From an uncultured Oscillospiraceae bacterium (GTDB lineage: Bacteria; Bacillota; Clostridia; Oscillospirales; Oscillospiraceae): a DNA stretch of 64,000 nt. The stretch is taken from assembly GCA_934573935.1 (NCBI GenBank), contig CAKTMO010000007.1, forward strand, positions 6,676-70,675, in the 5' to 3' direction. Below, piece after piece: positions 7,936-16,099 of the stretch; the stretch's first letter is position 1, and the number at the start of each line of letters is the position of its first letter. The translations under genes and the position numbers were made by a program. A model generated the notes under the pieces. That model was given only the letters and a program-made list of their open reading frames with translations. It made no database searches and was not told the origin of the DNA.

Positions 7936-9510
7936 ATGAAAAAGAGAGTTGTTTCTTTGCTCCTGGCCGTGGTCATGATGTTTGCTCTGGCCGGCTGCGG
8001 CAACACCGGCAACACCCCCAGTAACAACAGCGCCTCGGATACACACACATTCTACTATGCAACATATGTTGATCCCATTCTCCAGTGGGATCCCAGCGGC
8101 TCTGTGTCGAATGAAGTTATGGTCTTTAATGAGGTTTACGAGACCCTTCTTCGTATCGACCCTGCCACTGATGAATTTACCCCTTGTCTGGCTACTTCCT
8201 ATGAAGCGAACGAAGACGGCACGGTCTGGACGTTTAAGCTGCGCGAGGGCGTTACGTTTACGGATGGCAGCGCTTTTAACGCCGATGTTGTAAAATTCTG
8301 CCTGGAACGGACGATCTCCCTTAACGGCGCCAACGCTTATCTTTGGAACAGCCTGGACTATGTTGAGGTGATCGACGACTACACGGTTGCGCTGCACTTG
8401 AAGTATGCCGCTCCCGCCGACATCATCTGCGCCGGCTCCTATGGCTCGTTCATGTATTCCAAAGAAGCCGTAGAGAATGATCCTGATTTCTTCAATAAGG
8501 GTCAGGTTTGCGGCAGTGGCCCCTATACGTTGGCACAATACCAGGCGGGTGACTATGTGGTTCTGTCCCGTAACGAAAACTATTGGGGCGGCTGGAGTGA
8601 CAATCAGTATGACTCTGTGATCTTCAAGTATGCGGCGGAATCCTCCTCCCGTCGGCAGATGATTGAGTCCAACGAGGTCAGTGCCGTGAATATGCTGCCT
8701 GCGGAGGATGTGGCCGCGCTGTCCAACTCCGCCAATTGCAAGGTGGTGGAGGCCCCGACGCTGAAAAATATGATCGCAAACTATAACACGGCCTCCGGTC
8801 CCTGCAGTGATGTCCGTGTACGTCAGGCACTTGCCTACGCGCTGCCCTACGAGCAGGTTGCAAACGTGGCCTGCGGCGGGCATGCCACGATTGGCTGCGG
8901 CTATATTCCTACAGGCCTGTTTGGACATACGGATGATCTGAATACCAATGTGTACGATCTGGAAAAGGCACGCGAGCTGCTGACGGAGGCGGGTTATGCC
9001 GACGGTATGAATCTGGTGCTGACCTATATGAGTGGAGATGAAATGCAGCGCAAGACTGCTGAGCTTTGGGCGACCGAGTTGGCCAAGCTGAATGTAACGC
9101 TGTCCATCAATGCCATGACATGGGATGGTATGTGGGATAAAGCGCGCAGCACGACGCTGGAGGATCGTCAGGATATCCTGGTTGAGTACTGGATGATCGA
9201 CATTGCATCTCCCTCCGGTTGGATGGCTGCTTATACCACGGAAGCCGAACCCATCATGAACCTGAGTTATTACAGTGATCCTGAGGTGGACGCCCTCATC
9301 GCGGAAGCGGCCTCCCTGTGCGCAACTGACCGCGATGCGGCGACTGAGGTGTACTACACCATTCAGGAGAAGCTGGCGGCAGCCTGCCCCGCAACCTCTG
9401 TTGTGGATGTCAAGGATGTTTGGGTTTTGTCTGGTACAGTTGACTCCATTGATCTGAACGCCGCTTATACCATGGTGGCGCGTGTTTACGATGCCAGATG
9501 GGCGCAGTGA
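7936..9510 (+). CDS. Peptide-type ABC substrate-binding lipoprotein (SBP family 5)
   Basis: 524-residue extracellular receptor for the importer encoded upstream. Lipoprotein signal peptide with lipobox LAGC (Cys21), then the family-5 (DppA/OppA) layout: YVDPILQWDPSG and NEVYETLLRIDP near the N terminus, the WTFKLREGVTFTDG motif, and the C-terminal lobe with YDLEKARELLTEAGY. An RBS (GAGAGG) precedes the ATG. Its position after the two hydrolase genes, not next to the permeases, shows that transport and catabolism are built as one unit. A strong hairpin follows it. Confidence 0.93.
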   Translation: MKKRVVSLLLAVVMMFALAGCGNTGNTPSNNSASDTHTFYYATYVDPILQWDPSGSVSNEVMVFNEVYETLLRIDPATDEFTPCLATSYEANEDGTVWTFKLREGVTFTDGSAFNADVVKFCLERTISLNGANAYLWNSLDYVEVIDDYTVALHLKYAAPADIICAGSYGSFMYSKEAVENDPDFFNKGQVCGSGPYTLAQYQAGDYVVLSRNENYWGGWSDNQYDSVIFKYAAESSSRRQMIESNEVSAVNMLPAEDVAALSNSANCKVVEAPTLKNMIANYNTASGPCSDVRVRQALAYALPYEQVANVACGGHATIGCGYIPTGLFGHTDDLNTNVYDLEKARELLTEAGYADGMNLVLTYMSGDEMQRKTAELWATELAKLNVTLSINAMTWDGMWDKARSTTLEDRQDILVEYWMIDIASPSGWMAAYTTEAEPIMNLSYYSDPEVDALIAEAASLCATDRDAATEVYYTIQEKLAAACPATSVVDVKDVWVLSGTVDSIDLNAAYTMVARVYDARWAQ

Positions 9511-9549
9511 CCATAAGCAAGCGGTAAACGTTATAGACTCACAATACGT

Positions 9550-9590
9550 GGGTATCCCCGCATCACCTGCCGGGTGCTGCGGGGATACCC
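9550..9590 (+). other. Intra-operon hairpin after the binding-protein gene
   Basis: Long stem (arms GGGTATCCCCGCA and TGCGGGGATACCC, extended by CACC/GGGTG with a small bulge) and no T-tract, 40 bases after the SBP stop. Such hairpins usually protect the upstream mRNA end, letting the receptor be made in excess over downstream enzymes; read-through to the following genes is expected. Confidence 0.7.
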
Positions 9591-9617
9591 GGCAATCCAC
9601 CAAAAGGAAGTGATTCC

Positions 9618-9980
9618 GTGCATCTTAACGACGCAAAATATCACACGCATGCCTTGCGGATCAGTGCAAAGAAGACCGCCCAGGATAATCCGTATTATTA
9701 TTCGAATGAGCGCCTTGCCAATTGCCTGCATGTGATGGAACGACTTCGCACAGACAGCTGGTTAAAGCCCAAAGCGCTGGAGCTGCGATTGACGTCCGTT
9801 TTAGGGTTGGAGGGTGGTTATCGCGCTGCCTGTGGGGAAGATGCCTGCCGGATTGACATAAGCGTGTATGTATCGCCCCCCGCCTCCGGCGCTGAGCTGG
9901 AGCAGAAGCTTTGCCCGTTGGGTAAGGCGCATGGTGTATGCATCAATGTTCTTGACAGGGGGAGCTCACATGTGGACTGA
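9618..9980 (+). CDS. Small protein of unknown function (120 aa), GTG start
   Basis: A real gene by its signals: GTG start with a strong Shine-Dalgarno (AAGGAAGTGAT, 9604-9614), codirectional, and an 11-base overlap with the next gene. I do not recognise the family. The second half (RIDISVYVSPPASGAELEQKL) weakly resembles the end of an M20 dimerisation domain, so it could be a remnant or stand-alone lid domain; this is a guess. It has no signal peptide or membrane segment, three Cys residues, and a charged N terminus (KKTAQDNPYYYSNERL). Confidence 0.65.
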   Translation: MHLNDAKYHTHALRISAKKTAQDNPYYYSNERLANCLHVMERLRTDSWLKPKALELRLTSVLGLEGGYRAACGEDACRIDISVYVSPPASGAELEQKLCPLGKAHGVCINVLDRGSSHVD

Positions 9981-11229
9981 ACGAATTCAGCAGGAATATC
10001 TGGAGATCTTCCGTAGCCTTTTGCGGTTTGATACCACAAATCCTCCCGGGTATGAAAAGGATATTGCCCAATACATCCACCGTAAACTGACGGACGCGGG
10101 GATCGAAAGTCACATTGTTGGAAAGACGCCAAACCGCGCCAATGTGTTGGCGAGGATCTCCGGAAGTGATCCCTCTGCCAAGCCGCTTATGCTGATTTCG
10201 CATATTGATGTTGTAGAAGCGGATGACTGGAGTGTTCCCGCGTTTTCGGCCTATGAAAAGGACGGCATCCTCTATGGCCGGGGTACAATTGATACCAAAC
10301 AGTTGACTGCCGGACAGCTGATGGCCATGCTGCTGATGGCGCGGTCAGGCCGTCGGCCGCACAGGGATGTCATATTGATCGCGGCAGCCGATGAGGAAAA
10401 CGGCAGCAATTATGGAATGGCCTATCTCACCGAAAATTATCCCGAATGGTTTCCAGAGGCTTATGTATGGAGTGAGGGCGGCGGCTTTATCGTACATAAT
10501 GGAGAGAAGCAGTACCGTTTATGTGCGGGAAGTGAAAAATCAACGCTTTGTGTTCGCATCTGCATTGACCCAGGCGCCGAAGGAGCGGGATTGGAAGGGC
10601 AAACGCTGTATTATGTGGCCCGCGTATTGGAAAAGCTGACCTCTTATACGCCGAGCACTACTTTGACCAGTGCCACAGAACGCTTTTGCAAGATACTGCC
10701 GCCGGAAGAGATCAGGGATCCGACGATTCGCAATTTATGGGAATACAGCACAAAATGCTCCATGCAGCTGAATGAATTTCACCTCTGTGCGGAAACCATC
10801 GGCTGTGGAAAGCCTGTGGAACTGTTCGTCAGCTTCAAGCTGCTGCCGACTACCCCACGGCGCGAGATCGAAGACCTGTTTGCCGCGCTGCTATGCGGCG
10901 AACCGGCGACATGGGAAGTTACCGACTTTCAAGAGGGGTATGAGAGCAGTTTTGACAATGAATTTATTGATGTTCTCGATTCCGTATCAAAACGGCTGGA
11001 TCCGGAAACACAGCTGCTGCCTATGATGATCCTGGGTAGTACGGATGGCCGGTTTATCGGCGGAAATGTCTATGGCTATACGCCGCTGCTTCGAGATATG
11101 CCGTTTTCGACTGTGCTTCAACTGGTGCACGGGAAAGACGAACACATAACGTTGGATTCCGCCGTTTACAACGGGCGCGTTATTTGTGAAGCGGCGGCAG
11201 AATTTGCGTATAACAAAACAGGAGGGTAG
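9970..11229 (+). CDS. M20 family metallopeptidase / N-acyl-amino-acid deacylase
   Basis: 419 residues from the ATG at 9970 (GGGGGAG just upstream); the frame is open further 5' but that part lies inside the preceding gene. Binuclear zinc enzyme of the ArgE/DapE/ACY1 type. Visible ligands are SHIDVV (His78, Asp80), GRGTIDTK (bridging Asp108), DEENG (general base Glu142 and Glu143), and a late GSTDGRFIG plus VHGKDEH, the last His being the usual final ligand. GRGTID in place of GRGAxDMK is slightly atypical. Expected to cleave a dipeptide or an N-acyl amino acid delivered by the importer. Confidence 0.88.
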   Translation: MWTERIQQEYLEIFRSLLRFDTTNPPGYEKDIAQYIHRKLTDAGIESHIVGKTPNRANVLARISGSDPSAKPLMLISHIDVVEADDWSVPAFSAYEKDGILYGRGTIDTKQLTAGQLMAMLLMARSGRRPHRDVILIAAADEENGSNYGMAYLTENYPEWFPEAYVWSEGGGFIVHNGEKQYRLCAGSEKSTLCVRICIDPGAEGAGLEGQTLYYVARVLEKLTSYTPSTTLTSATERFCKILPPEEIRDPTIRNLWEYSTKCSMQLNEFHLCAETIGCGKPVELFVSFKLLPTTPRREIEDLFAALLCGEPATWEVTDFQEGYESSFDNEFIDVLDSVSKRLDPETQLLPMMILGSTDGRFIGGNVYGYTPLLRDMPFSTVLQLVHGKDEHITLDSAVYNGRVICEAAAEFAYNKTGG

Positions 11230-11232
11230 AGT

Positions 11233-12414
11233 ATGGGATATTTTGATAACGCTGCCATCAATTTTGATGTGCTGAAAAAACGCGCGTTTAACTATCGGTG
11301 GGCCGAAGTTCCTGACGGCGTCATTCCCTTGACCGCCGCTGATCCGGATTTTCCCGCACATCCCGCCGTTCGTGAAGCGATTATCAACTACGCCAAGGAG
11401 GGCTATTTTTCCTATACGCCGCACCGCGGTATGCCCGACTTCATGGCAAGTATTTCCAAGGCGCTGAAGCTTCGGAAAAATGAGGATGTTCCGCCGGAAC
11501 TGATCCTGCCGATCGACAGCGCCGCGCGAGGGATGTATGTGATCGCACAGACCGTTTTGCAGCCCGACGACGAAATGATCGTTTTCGATCCGGTGGACTT
11601 TTTGTTTCGCCAGTCGTGCTTGTCGGCCGGTGCTACACCCGTGCTGTTCCCAGCGCGCCTGGACGGGGATCACATTGATCTGAGTGAATTGGAGCGCTAT
11701 ATTACACCGAAGACCAAGATGATTGGCCTTTGTAATCCGCATAATCCGCTGGGCGCCCTGTATACCCGTGAGGATCTGGAACACATCCTTTCATTGGCCG
11801 AAAAATATGATCTGTATATCATGAACGATGAGATTTGGTCGGATATTGTGTATCCGCCGAAGAAGTTCATCAGTATTCTGGAACTGGGCACCCAGCGCAA
11901 CCGTAAAACACTGTCTGTTTTCGGCTGGTCGAAGAGCTTCTGCGTGGCGGGTCTGCGTATCGGCTGCGTATATGGGCAAGACAAAGAACTGTTTGATAAG
12001 GTAATCGACAAATCAGCCGTTATGACTACGGCCGGCGGCATTTCATCCCTATCTCAAATTGCCGGAAAAACCTGTGTTGATCAGTGCTATGGCTGGCTTG
12101 ATGAGTTCCTTCTGCATCTGAAAGGCAATCGGGATTATGCGGTGGAGCGGATCAACGCCATGCCGGGTCTGCGGGCGCGGAAGGCAGACGCGACCTATTT
12201 GCTGTTTTTTGATATCACACAGACGGGAAAAGACAGCCAGACATTTGTTGACGAGCTGCTTCAGCAGCAGAAGCTGGCTTTGACACCTGGCAGCGCCAAG
12301 TTCTTTGGGCCGGGTGCGGAAGGACGGGTTCGTTTGTGTTATGCCACCAGCCGCGAGGTATTAAAAGAAGGGCTGGATCGTCTGGAGGCATATACAAGAT
12401 CCATCAGCAAATAA
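11233..12414 (+). CDS. PLP-dependent aminotransferase / C-S lyase-like enzyme (fold type I)
   Basis: 393-residue class I/II PLP enzyme. Landmarks are AADPDFPAHPAV at the N terminus, NPHNPLG (the Asn that contacts the cofactor), NDEIWSDIVY (Asp199 binds the pyridine N) and the Schiff-base lysine in SVFGWSKSF (Lys234). NPHNP and DEIxSD resemble MalY/PatB cystathionine beta-lyases, but the beta-lyase WVADMDF and DEIH motifs are altered to TAADPDF and DEIW, so transamination is equally possible. It starts 4 bases after the M20 stop, within the overlapping GGAGGG region, so it is translated with it. It acts on the amino acid released by the peptidases. Confidence 0.85.
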   Translation: MGYFDNAAINFDVLKKRAFNYRWAEVPDGVIPLTAADPDFPAHPAVREAIINYAKEGYFSYTPHRGMPDFMASISKALKLRKNEDVPPELILPIDSAARGMYVIAQTVLQPDDEMIVFDPVDFLFRQSCLSAGATPVLFPARLDGDHIDLSELERYITPKTKMIGLCNPHNPLGALYTREDLEHILSLAEKYDLYIMNDEIWSDIVYPPKKFISILELGTQRNRKTLSVFGWSKSFCVAGLRIGCVYGQDKELFDKVIDKSAVMTTAGGISSLSQIAGKTCVDQCYGWLDEFLLHLKGNRDYAVERINAMPGLRARKADATYLLFFDITQTGKDSQTFVDELLQQQKLALTPGSAKFFGPGAEGRVRLCYATSREVLKEGLDRLEAYTRSISK

Positions 12415-12459
12415 TCTGCTACACTCTACCATAAAAGATTAGAACAGGAGTTGCGTATA

Positions 12460-12840
12460 ATGAAAAAACTGATTTCAACAACACAGGCTCCCGCCGCGAT
12501 CGGCCCCTACTCCCAGGGGGTAGAGACCCAGGGAACGATGATATTTGTTTCCGGACAGCTTCCGATTGATCCCAATACAGGCGCTTTCGCAGGGGATGAT
12601 ATTGTCACCCAGTGCCACCAGTCCATTCGCAATGTCAAAGCCATTCTCGAAACGGCCGGCACCGATCTGGAACACGTTGCCAAGACCACGGTGTTTATCA
12701 AAAACATGAACGACTTTTCCGCCTTGAATGAGGTATACGCGCAGTATTTTTCCAATGGTCTTCCTGCACGCTCCGCTGTTGAAGTCGCCTGCCTTCCCAA
12801 GGGTGCGCTGGTGGAGATCGAGGCTATCGCTATCAAGTAA
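12460..12840 (+). CDS. RidA family reactive imine/enamine deaminase
   Basis: 126 residues from the ATG at 12460 (AGGAG at 12446-12450, ideal spacing; an upstream in-frame TTG is rejected). It contains the RidA hallmarks GPYSQ, VSGQLP, the catalytic Arg104 in LPARSAVEVACLP, and the final LVEIEAIA. RidA hydrolyses 2-aminoacrylate and related imines produced by PLP enzymes, so its place directly after the PLP gene implies that enzyme releases an enamine/imine, or an amino acid is deaminated nearby. It is the last catabolic gene of the locus. Confidence 0.93.
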   Translation: MKKLISTTQAPAAIGPYSQGVETQGTMIFVSGQLPIDPNTGAFAGDDIVTQCHQSIRNVKAILETAGTDLEHVAKTTVFIKNMNDFSALNEVYAQYFSNGLPARSAVEVACLPKGALVEIEAIAIK

Positions 12841-12914
12841 GTACCTGTGATTTGCTGAAAGACGCTACTTCACACGTAATCAGGATAATTTGCAGCACAG
12901 GGGTAGAACTCTTC

Positions 12915-12943
12915 TTGCTTTTATAATACTTTCGTTATATAAT
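12915..12943 (+). promoter_or_regulatory. Promoter of the YheO-type regulator
   Basis: TTGCTT (12915-12920), 17-nt spacer, TATAAT (12938-12943). It lies in an AT-rich gap after ridA and gives the regulator its own transcript. Confidence 0.7.
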
Positions 12944-13013
12944 AACCATTTAGAGAGCTTTACGACAAAGCAATATGATGGTTTCATTTCAATATAAAGC
13001 GGAGGAATAAAGA

Positions 13014-13709
13014 ATGGCGATGGCAGAATGGACGACGAAATTAACCGATGTTGACCGGGTGATTTTATCATCCTATAAAAGCTTTTCCGAAGGTCTTTCC
13101 GACTATCTGGGCGAAGGATACGAGATCGCGCTGCATAGTCTGGAAAATTTGGATCGCTCTGTGATAAAAATTATTAATGGTTATCATACCGGACGAAGTG
13201 AAGGTGCGCCCATTACGGATTTGGCTTTGACAATGCTGAGCCGAATCAAAAGCAATCAAATCGAGCCCTATATTTCTTACAACACGACCAATAGCAAGGG
13301 AGAGCCCATGCGCTCCACCACGATCGCCGTTATGGGAGAACATGGCCGGATTATTGGCCTGCTCTGTATCAATTTCTATCTGAACACACCGCTGACCAGC
13401 GTCATCAAGAATTTGACTACGCCGGACAGCAGCGAAACGGAGTCTTTGTCAGAGCGCTTTGCGGATAATATCGGCGACATGCTGCATAATACGGTGCAGG
13501 ATGTGCATACACTGGTTATGTCTGATCCGTCGATCCCCTGTGGCCGGAAAAAACGTGCCATTGTGAAGGAACTCCACAGCCGCGGTGTTTTTAATCTGAA
13601 GGATTCGGTCGTCCGCACCGCAGAACTGCTGCAGGTCTCACGGAACACGATATACATGTATATCCGCGAAATTGACGAGAAGAATGCGGAGTCCAAGGAA
13701 CGTGGTTAA
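13014..13709 (+). CDS. YheO/DauR-type transcriptional regulator (PAS-like + HTH)
   Basis: 231 residues: an N-terminal YheO-like PAS domain (about 15-125, LGEGYEIALHSLENLDRSVIKIINGYHTGR, here cited by its ends LGEGYEI and IINGYHTGR) and a C-terminal HTH (about 180-225: RKKRAIVKELHSRGVF, then AELLQVSRNTIYMYIREI). DauR of this family represses D-arginine catabolism, and other members sit beside amino-acid catabolic genes with RidA. It is transcribed in the same direction as the operon from its own promoter, and is the likely substrate-responsive switch of the 1.8-12.8 kb genes. Signals allow a start at 13014 or 13020. Confidence 0.88.
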   Translation: MAMAEWTTKLTDVDRVILSSYKSFSEGLSDYLGEGYEIALHSLENLDRSVIKIINGYHTGRSEGAPITDLALTMLSRIKSNQIEPYISYNTTNSKGEPMRSTTIAVMGEHGRIIGLLCINFYLNTPLTSVIKNLTTPDSSETESLSERFADNIGDMLHNTVQDVHTLVMSDPSIPCGRKKRAIVKELHSRGVFNLKDSVVRTAELLQVSRNTIYMYIREIDEKNAESKERG

Positions 13710-13790
13710 TGCTCTTGTCAGGTTTCAAGAATACAAGATTTCTCTGCGCTATTTGTTCTGTATTCTTGATCGCACAATACCCTACTGCAC

Positions 13791-13841
13791 AGGGAACCGG
13801 AACGCCTTTTGAAAAGGTGTTCCGGTTCCCTGTGTTTTCTT
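13791..13841. terminator. Strong terminator ending the catabolic locus
   Basis: 17-bp stem AGGGAACCGGAACGCCTTTT / AAGGTGTTCCGGTTCCCT (two mispairs) with a GAAA loop region, followed by TGTGTTTTCT. It sits between the regulator and a convergent gene, so it probably serves both. Confidence 0.85.
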
Positions 13842-13860
13842 CAGTTATGAATCTACCGGA

Positions 13861-14346
13861 TCAATCAAAGCCGAACAGGCCCATGATGCGGTGATAGAGG
13901 TCCTTGTGCTCCTCGTACCAGTCCTTGCGCTCCTGCAGCAGACGCTCCGCGTCGGCGTATTCCTCCAGCGCCTGGCTGGCCTCCAGATAGCCGCGGGTCA
14001 GAACGCGCATGCGCTTGCTCATGTACTGCATGATGGACATGATCTTGGCGGGACGCTCCTGAAAATAGTGGCCGAAGTTTTCGTGGGTGATGACGATGCA
14101 GGCCGTTTTCTCCAGCGCCACGGCGGTGGCGTTCTGGGGGCGGCTCTCCAAAAAGCCCACGATGCCGAAAAAGCCGTCGGCCTCCACCTCGTTCAGCAGC
14201 CGCTGGGTGGGCTTGCGGTAGTCCACATACAGGGCCACCTGGCCCCACAGCACATCAAAGATGGCGGATACATAGTCGCCTTGCTGATAGATGATCTCGC
14301 CTTTTTTGAAAATTCTTTCTCCTGATTCCGGATGGCTCGTTGTCAT
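13861..14346 (-). CDS. Cyclic-nucleotide-binding (cNMP) domain protein without HTH
   Basis: 161 residues. The N-terminal 115 form a Crp-like beta-roll: RIFKKGEIIYQQGDYVSAIFDVLWGQVALYVD, cited by its parts KKGEIIYQQGD and GQVALYVD, then DGFFGIVGFLESRPQNATAVALE. The phosphate-binding cassette FGEXXL..RxA is degenerate (FFGIVGFLESRPQNATA), so nucleotide binding is uncertain. The C-terminal 45 residues are a charged helix (ALEEYADAERLLQERKDWYEE), not a DNA-binding domain. It may be a scaffold or sensor rather than a transcription factor. It is followed upstream on the same strand by a membrane protein gene. Confidence 0.8.
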   Translation of the reverse strand: MTTSHPESGERIFKKGEIIYQQGDYVSAIFDVLWGQVALYVDYRKPTQRLLNEVEADGFFGIVGFLESRPQNATAVALEKTACIVITHENFGHYFQERPAKIMSIMQYMSKRMRVLTRGYLEASQALEEYADAERLLQERKDWYEEHKDLYHRIMGLFGFD

Positions 14347-14391
14347 GTTCTTCGCCGCCTTTCTATCATAGAATATAAAATGAGAAACGTT

Positions 14392-14811
14392 TTAGAACAT
14401 CTTGTCCACGTAGGCATTCAGCTTTTTCGCGTCATAGCTGTCCTTATAGGTGGTTTTGAAGCGCTGCACCGTCAGAGAGTTGAACTGAGTCACCTTGCGA
14501 TACTTCATGATGCCGGCCACCAGACCAAACAGGGCGCAGATGGGGGCGTAGGGCATCATTCTCACGCAGGTATACACCAGCGCGGCCACCACCACGATCG
14601 AAATGACCACACCGGCGATCTGCTTCTTCGGCTGGATGAGCTTTACCTCCTCGGCGCTGATGATACCCTCGTCGATCATGGTCTGGGCAAAGCGCTTCTG
14701 CACGCCGAACTGGGATACCGCCGACAGCACGATGGGCGCCACCGCGAAAAACGAAAACAGCGTAATGACAGCGTTCCACAGGAACACGCCAAATCCTTCC
14801 ATATTACCCAT
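14392..14811 (-). CDS. Hypothetical membrane protein (139 aa)
   Basis: No recognisable family. Two or three membrane segments: residues about 8-30 (VFLWNAVITLFSFFAVAPIVL) and 66-85 (IAGVVISIVVVAALVYTCV), possibly continuing through PYAPICALFGLVAGIM. The loop between carries RFAQTMIDEGIISAEEVKLIQP, and the C terminus is basic and soluble. It starts MGNMEG with AAGGAG nearby. It is codirectional with the cNMP gene 45 bases downstream, so the two probably share a transcript. Confidence 0.7.
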   Translation of the reverse strand: MGNMEGFGVFLWNAVITLFSFFAVAPIVLSAVSQFGVQKRFAQTMIDEGIISAEEVKLIQPKKQIAGVVISIVVVAALVYTCVRMMPYAPICALFGLVAGIMKYRKVTQFNSLTVQRFKTTYKDSYDAKKLNAYVDKMF

Positions 14812-14840
14812 AATAACTACTCCTTTTCAGAATGACATAA

Positions 14841-15938
14841 TTATGCTTCGCAGAATTCTACGTGTATATCGTTTCTGCCGGACAGATACAGCAGATGACT
14901 GTAGCACAGCTTGAAGGAAACCGTGTCGCCCACCTGCAGAGGGCGAGGATGATCGGTCACGTCTAAAATACAGTGATCCGAGCTGCCGCCCACCACGGTG
15001 ATGCCCGCGTCAAGGGGGATCAGGCTCTCCAGTTCGCCTACGTCGGCCCGCCCCAGCGCCAGCAGGGCGCGGCGGCGGATGCCGTGATCCTCATACACCG
15101 GCTTGCGGCCAAAGGCGTCGATGCAGAACTGGCCCTGGGGATAGGTGGGCTTGTCCCGTACCTCAATGACCTCCGCCGTCAGGGTGAAGGTATCGGTGCG
15201 CAGATAGTCCATATCGGAGATGTGCCACAGGTTCTGCAGGTCGTTGCTCAGCAGGATGTTTTCCCCGATGCGCAGGTGGTTGATGCCCTTCGGCATGGTG
15301 TGCCAGTGTACCAGCGTGTAGGAGCTGGTGGCGCCGCCGGAGATGATCTCCAGCTTGCGGCCGATGGCATCCTCCACCCGATGGGCCAGCGCCAGCAGCT
15401 GCTCCATCTTCTCCGGCGTGGGCTGAATGGAGCCGTAGCAGCTCAGGTTCACGCCGACGCCGGAAAGGTGCACATGGGGCAGGTCGCGCTCCACATGGAT
15501 GCAGGCGGACACAAATTCCTCCTTATCCCAGAAGCCCTCCCGCAGATCGCCCAGATCCGCCATCACGATCACGCTGTGGGTCCTGTCCTGCCGCTGGCAT
15601 TCCTTTTCCAGCGCGTCCAGCGTGGCGCGCTCGCTTTGCAGGGACATGTCGCACAGCGCCACGGTATCCGCCAGCTCCGTCAGCCCGGGGATGCGGATCA
15701 GGAGAAAGGGGCCCTCTACACCGTCGGCACGGCAGCGAGCCACCTGCTCCAGACGGCTGGTGCCGATCTGGGCCGCGCCGCAGCCGCGCATGACGCGGGC
15801 CACCGGAGGCATGCCCTCGCAGCCCTTGATGACGCCGCAGACCTGGATATCCTGTGCGCGGCAGCGGTCGATCACCTGCTGGGCGTTATGCCGAAGCCTG
15901 TCCAGATGGACGTTGAGACATGGAAATTGCCGGTTCAT
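14841..15938 (-). CDS. Alanine racemase-N family PLP enzyme (ornithine racemase-like)
   Basis: 365 residues. The N-terminal TIM-barrel domain carries the Schiff-base lysine in VCGVIKGCEG (about residue 38), and GVGVNLSCYGSIQPTPEK and SGGATSSYTLVHW match the ornithine/alanine racemase (Orr/YhfX-like) subfamily. The C-terminal beta domain contains GGSSDHCILDV. Typical alanine racemases use a C-terminal Tyr as second base; its position is not obvious here, as in the Orr group. Probable amino-acid racemase; the substrate is not determined. The next gene on its 5' side is divergent. Confidence 0.82.
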   Translation of the reverse strand: MNRQFPCLNVHLDRLRHNAQQVIDRCRAQDIQVCGVIKGCEGMPPVARVMRGCGAAQIGTSRLEQVARCRADGVEGPFLLIRIPGLTELADTVALCDMSLQSERATLDALEKECQRQDRTHSVIVMADLGDLREGFWDKEEFVSACIHVERDLPHVHLSGVGVNLSCYGSIQPTPEKMEQLLALAHRVEDAIGRKLEIISGGATSSYTLVHWHTMPKGINHLRIGENILLSNDLQNLWHISDMDYLRTDTFTLTAEVIEVRDKPTYPQGQFCIDAFGRKPVYEDHGIRRRALLALGRADVGELESLIPLDAGITVVGGSSDHCILDVTDHPRPLQVGDTVSFKLCYSHLLYLSGRNDIHVEFCEA

Positions 15939-16024
15939 GGTTTCACCTCGTTTTGTCAGTAAAAATCAGTATAACACATATTCCCGCATAACGCCACCCT
16001 ATTTTTTCTTTCTTGGGAAAACTC

Positions 16025-16053
16025 TTGCCAAATACTGTCCTGCTGACTATAAT
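16025..16053 (+). promoter_or_regulatory. Promoter of the DHHW lipoprotein gene
   Basis: TTGCCA (16025-16030), 17-nt spacer, TATAAT (16048-16053), about 45 bases before the start codon. Confidence 0.75.
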
Positions 16054-16099
16054 CATGGTATAGTAATAGAGATGACCCCTGCAAGAAAGGAAGTTTCCC

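Noticed and set aside
11233..12414. Confident call of the PLP enzyme as a MalY/PatB cystathionine beta-lyase
   Set aside because: Key beta-lyase motifs (WVADMDF, DEIH) are altered; only the general fold-type-I aminotransferase assignment is safe.
13709..13894. Small plus-strand open frame after the YheO-type regulator
   Set aside because: It runs through the strong terminator at 13791-13841 and into the convergent cNMP gene; no RBS or family.
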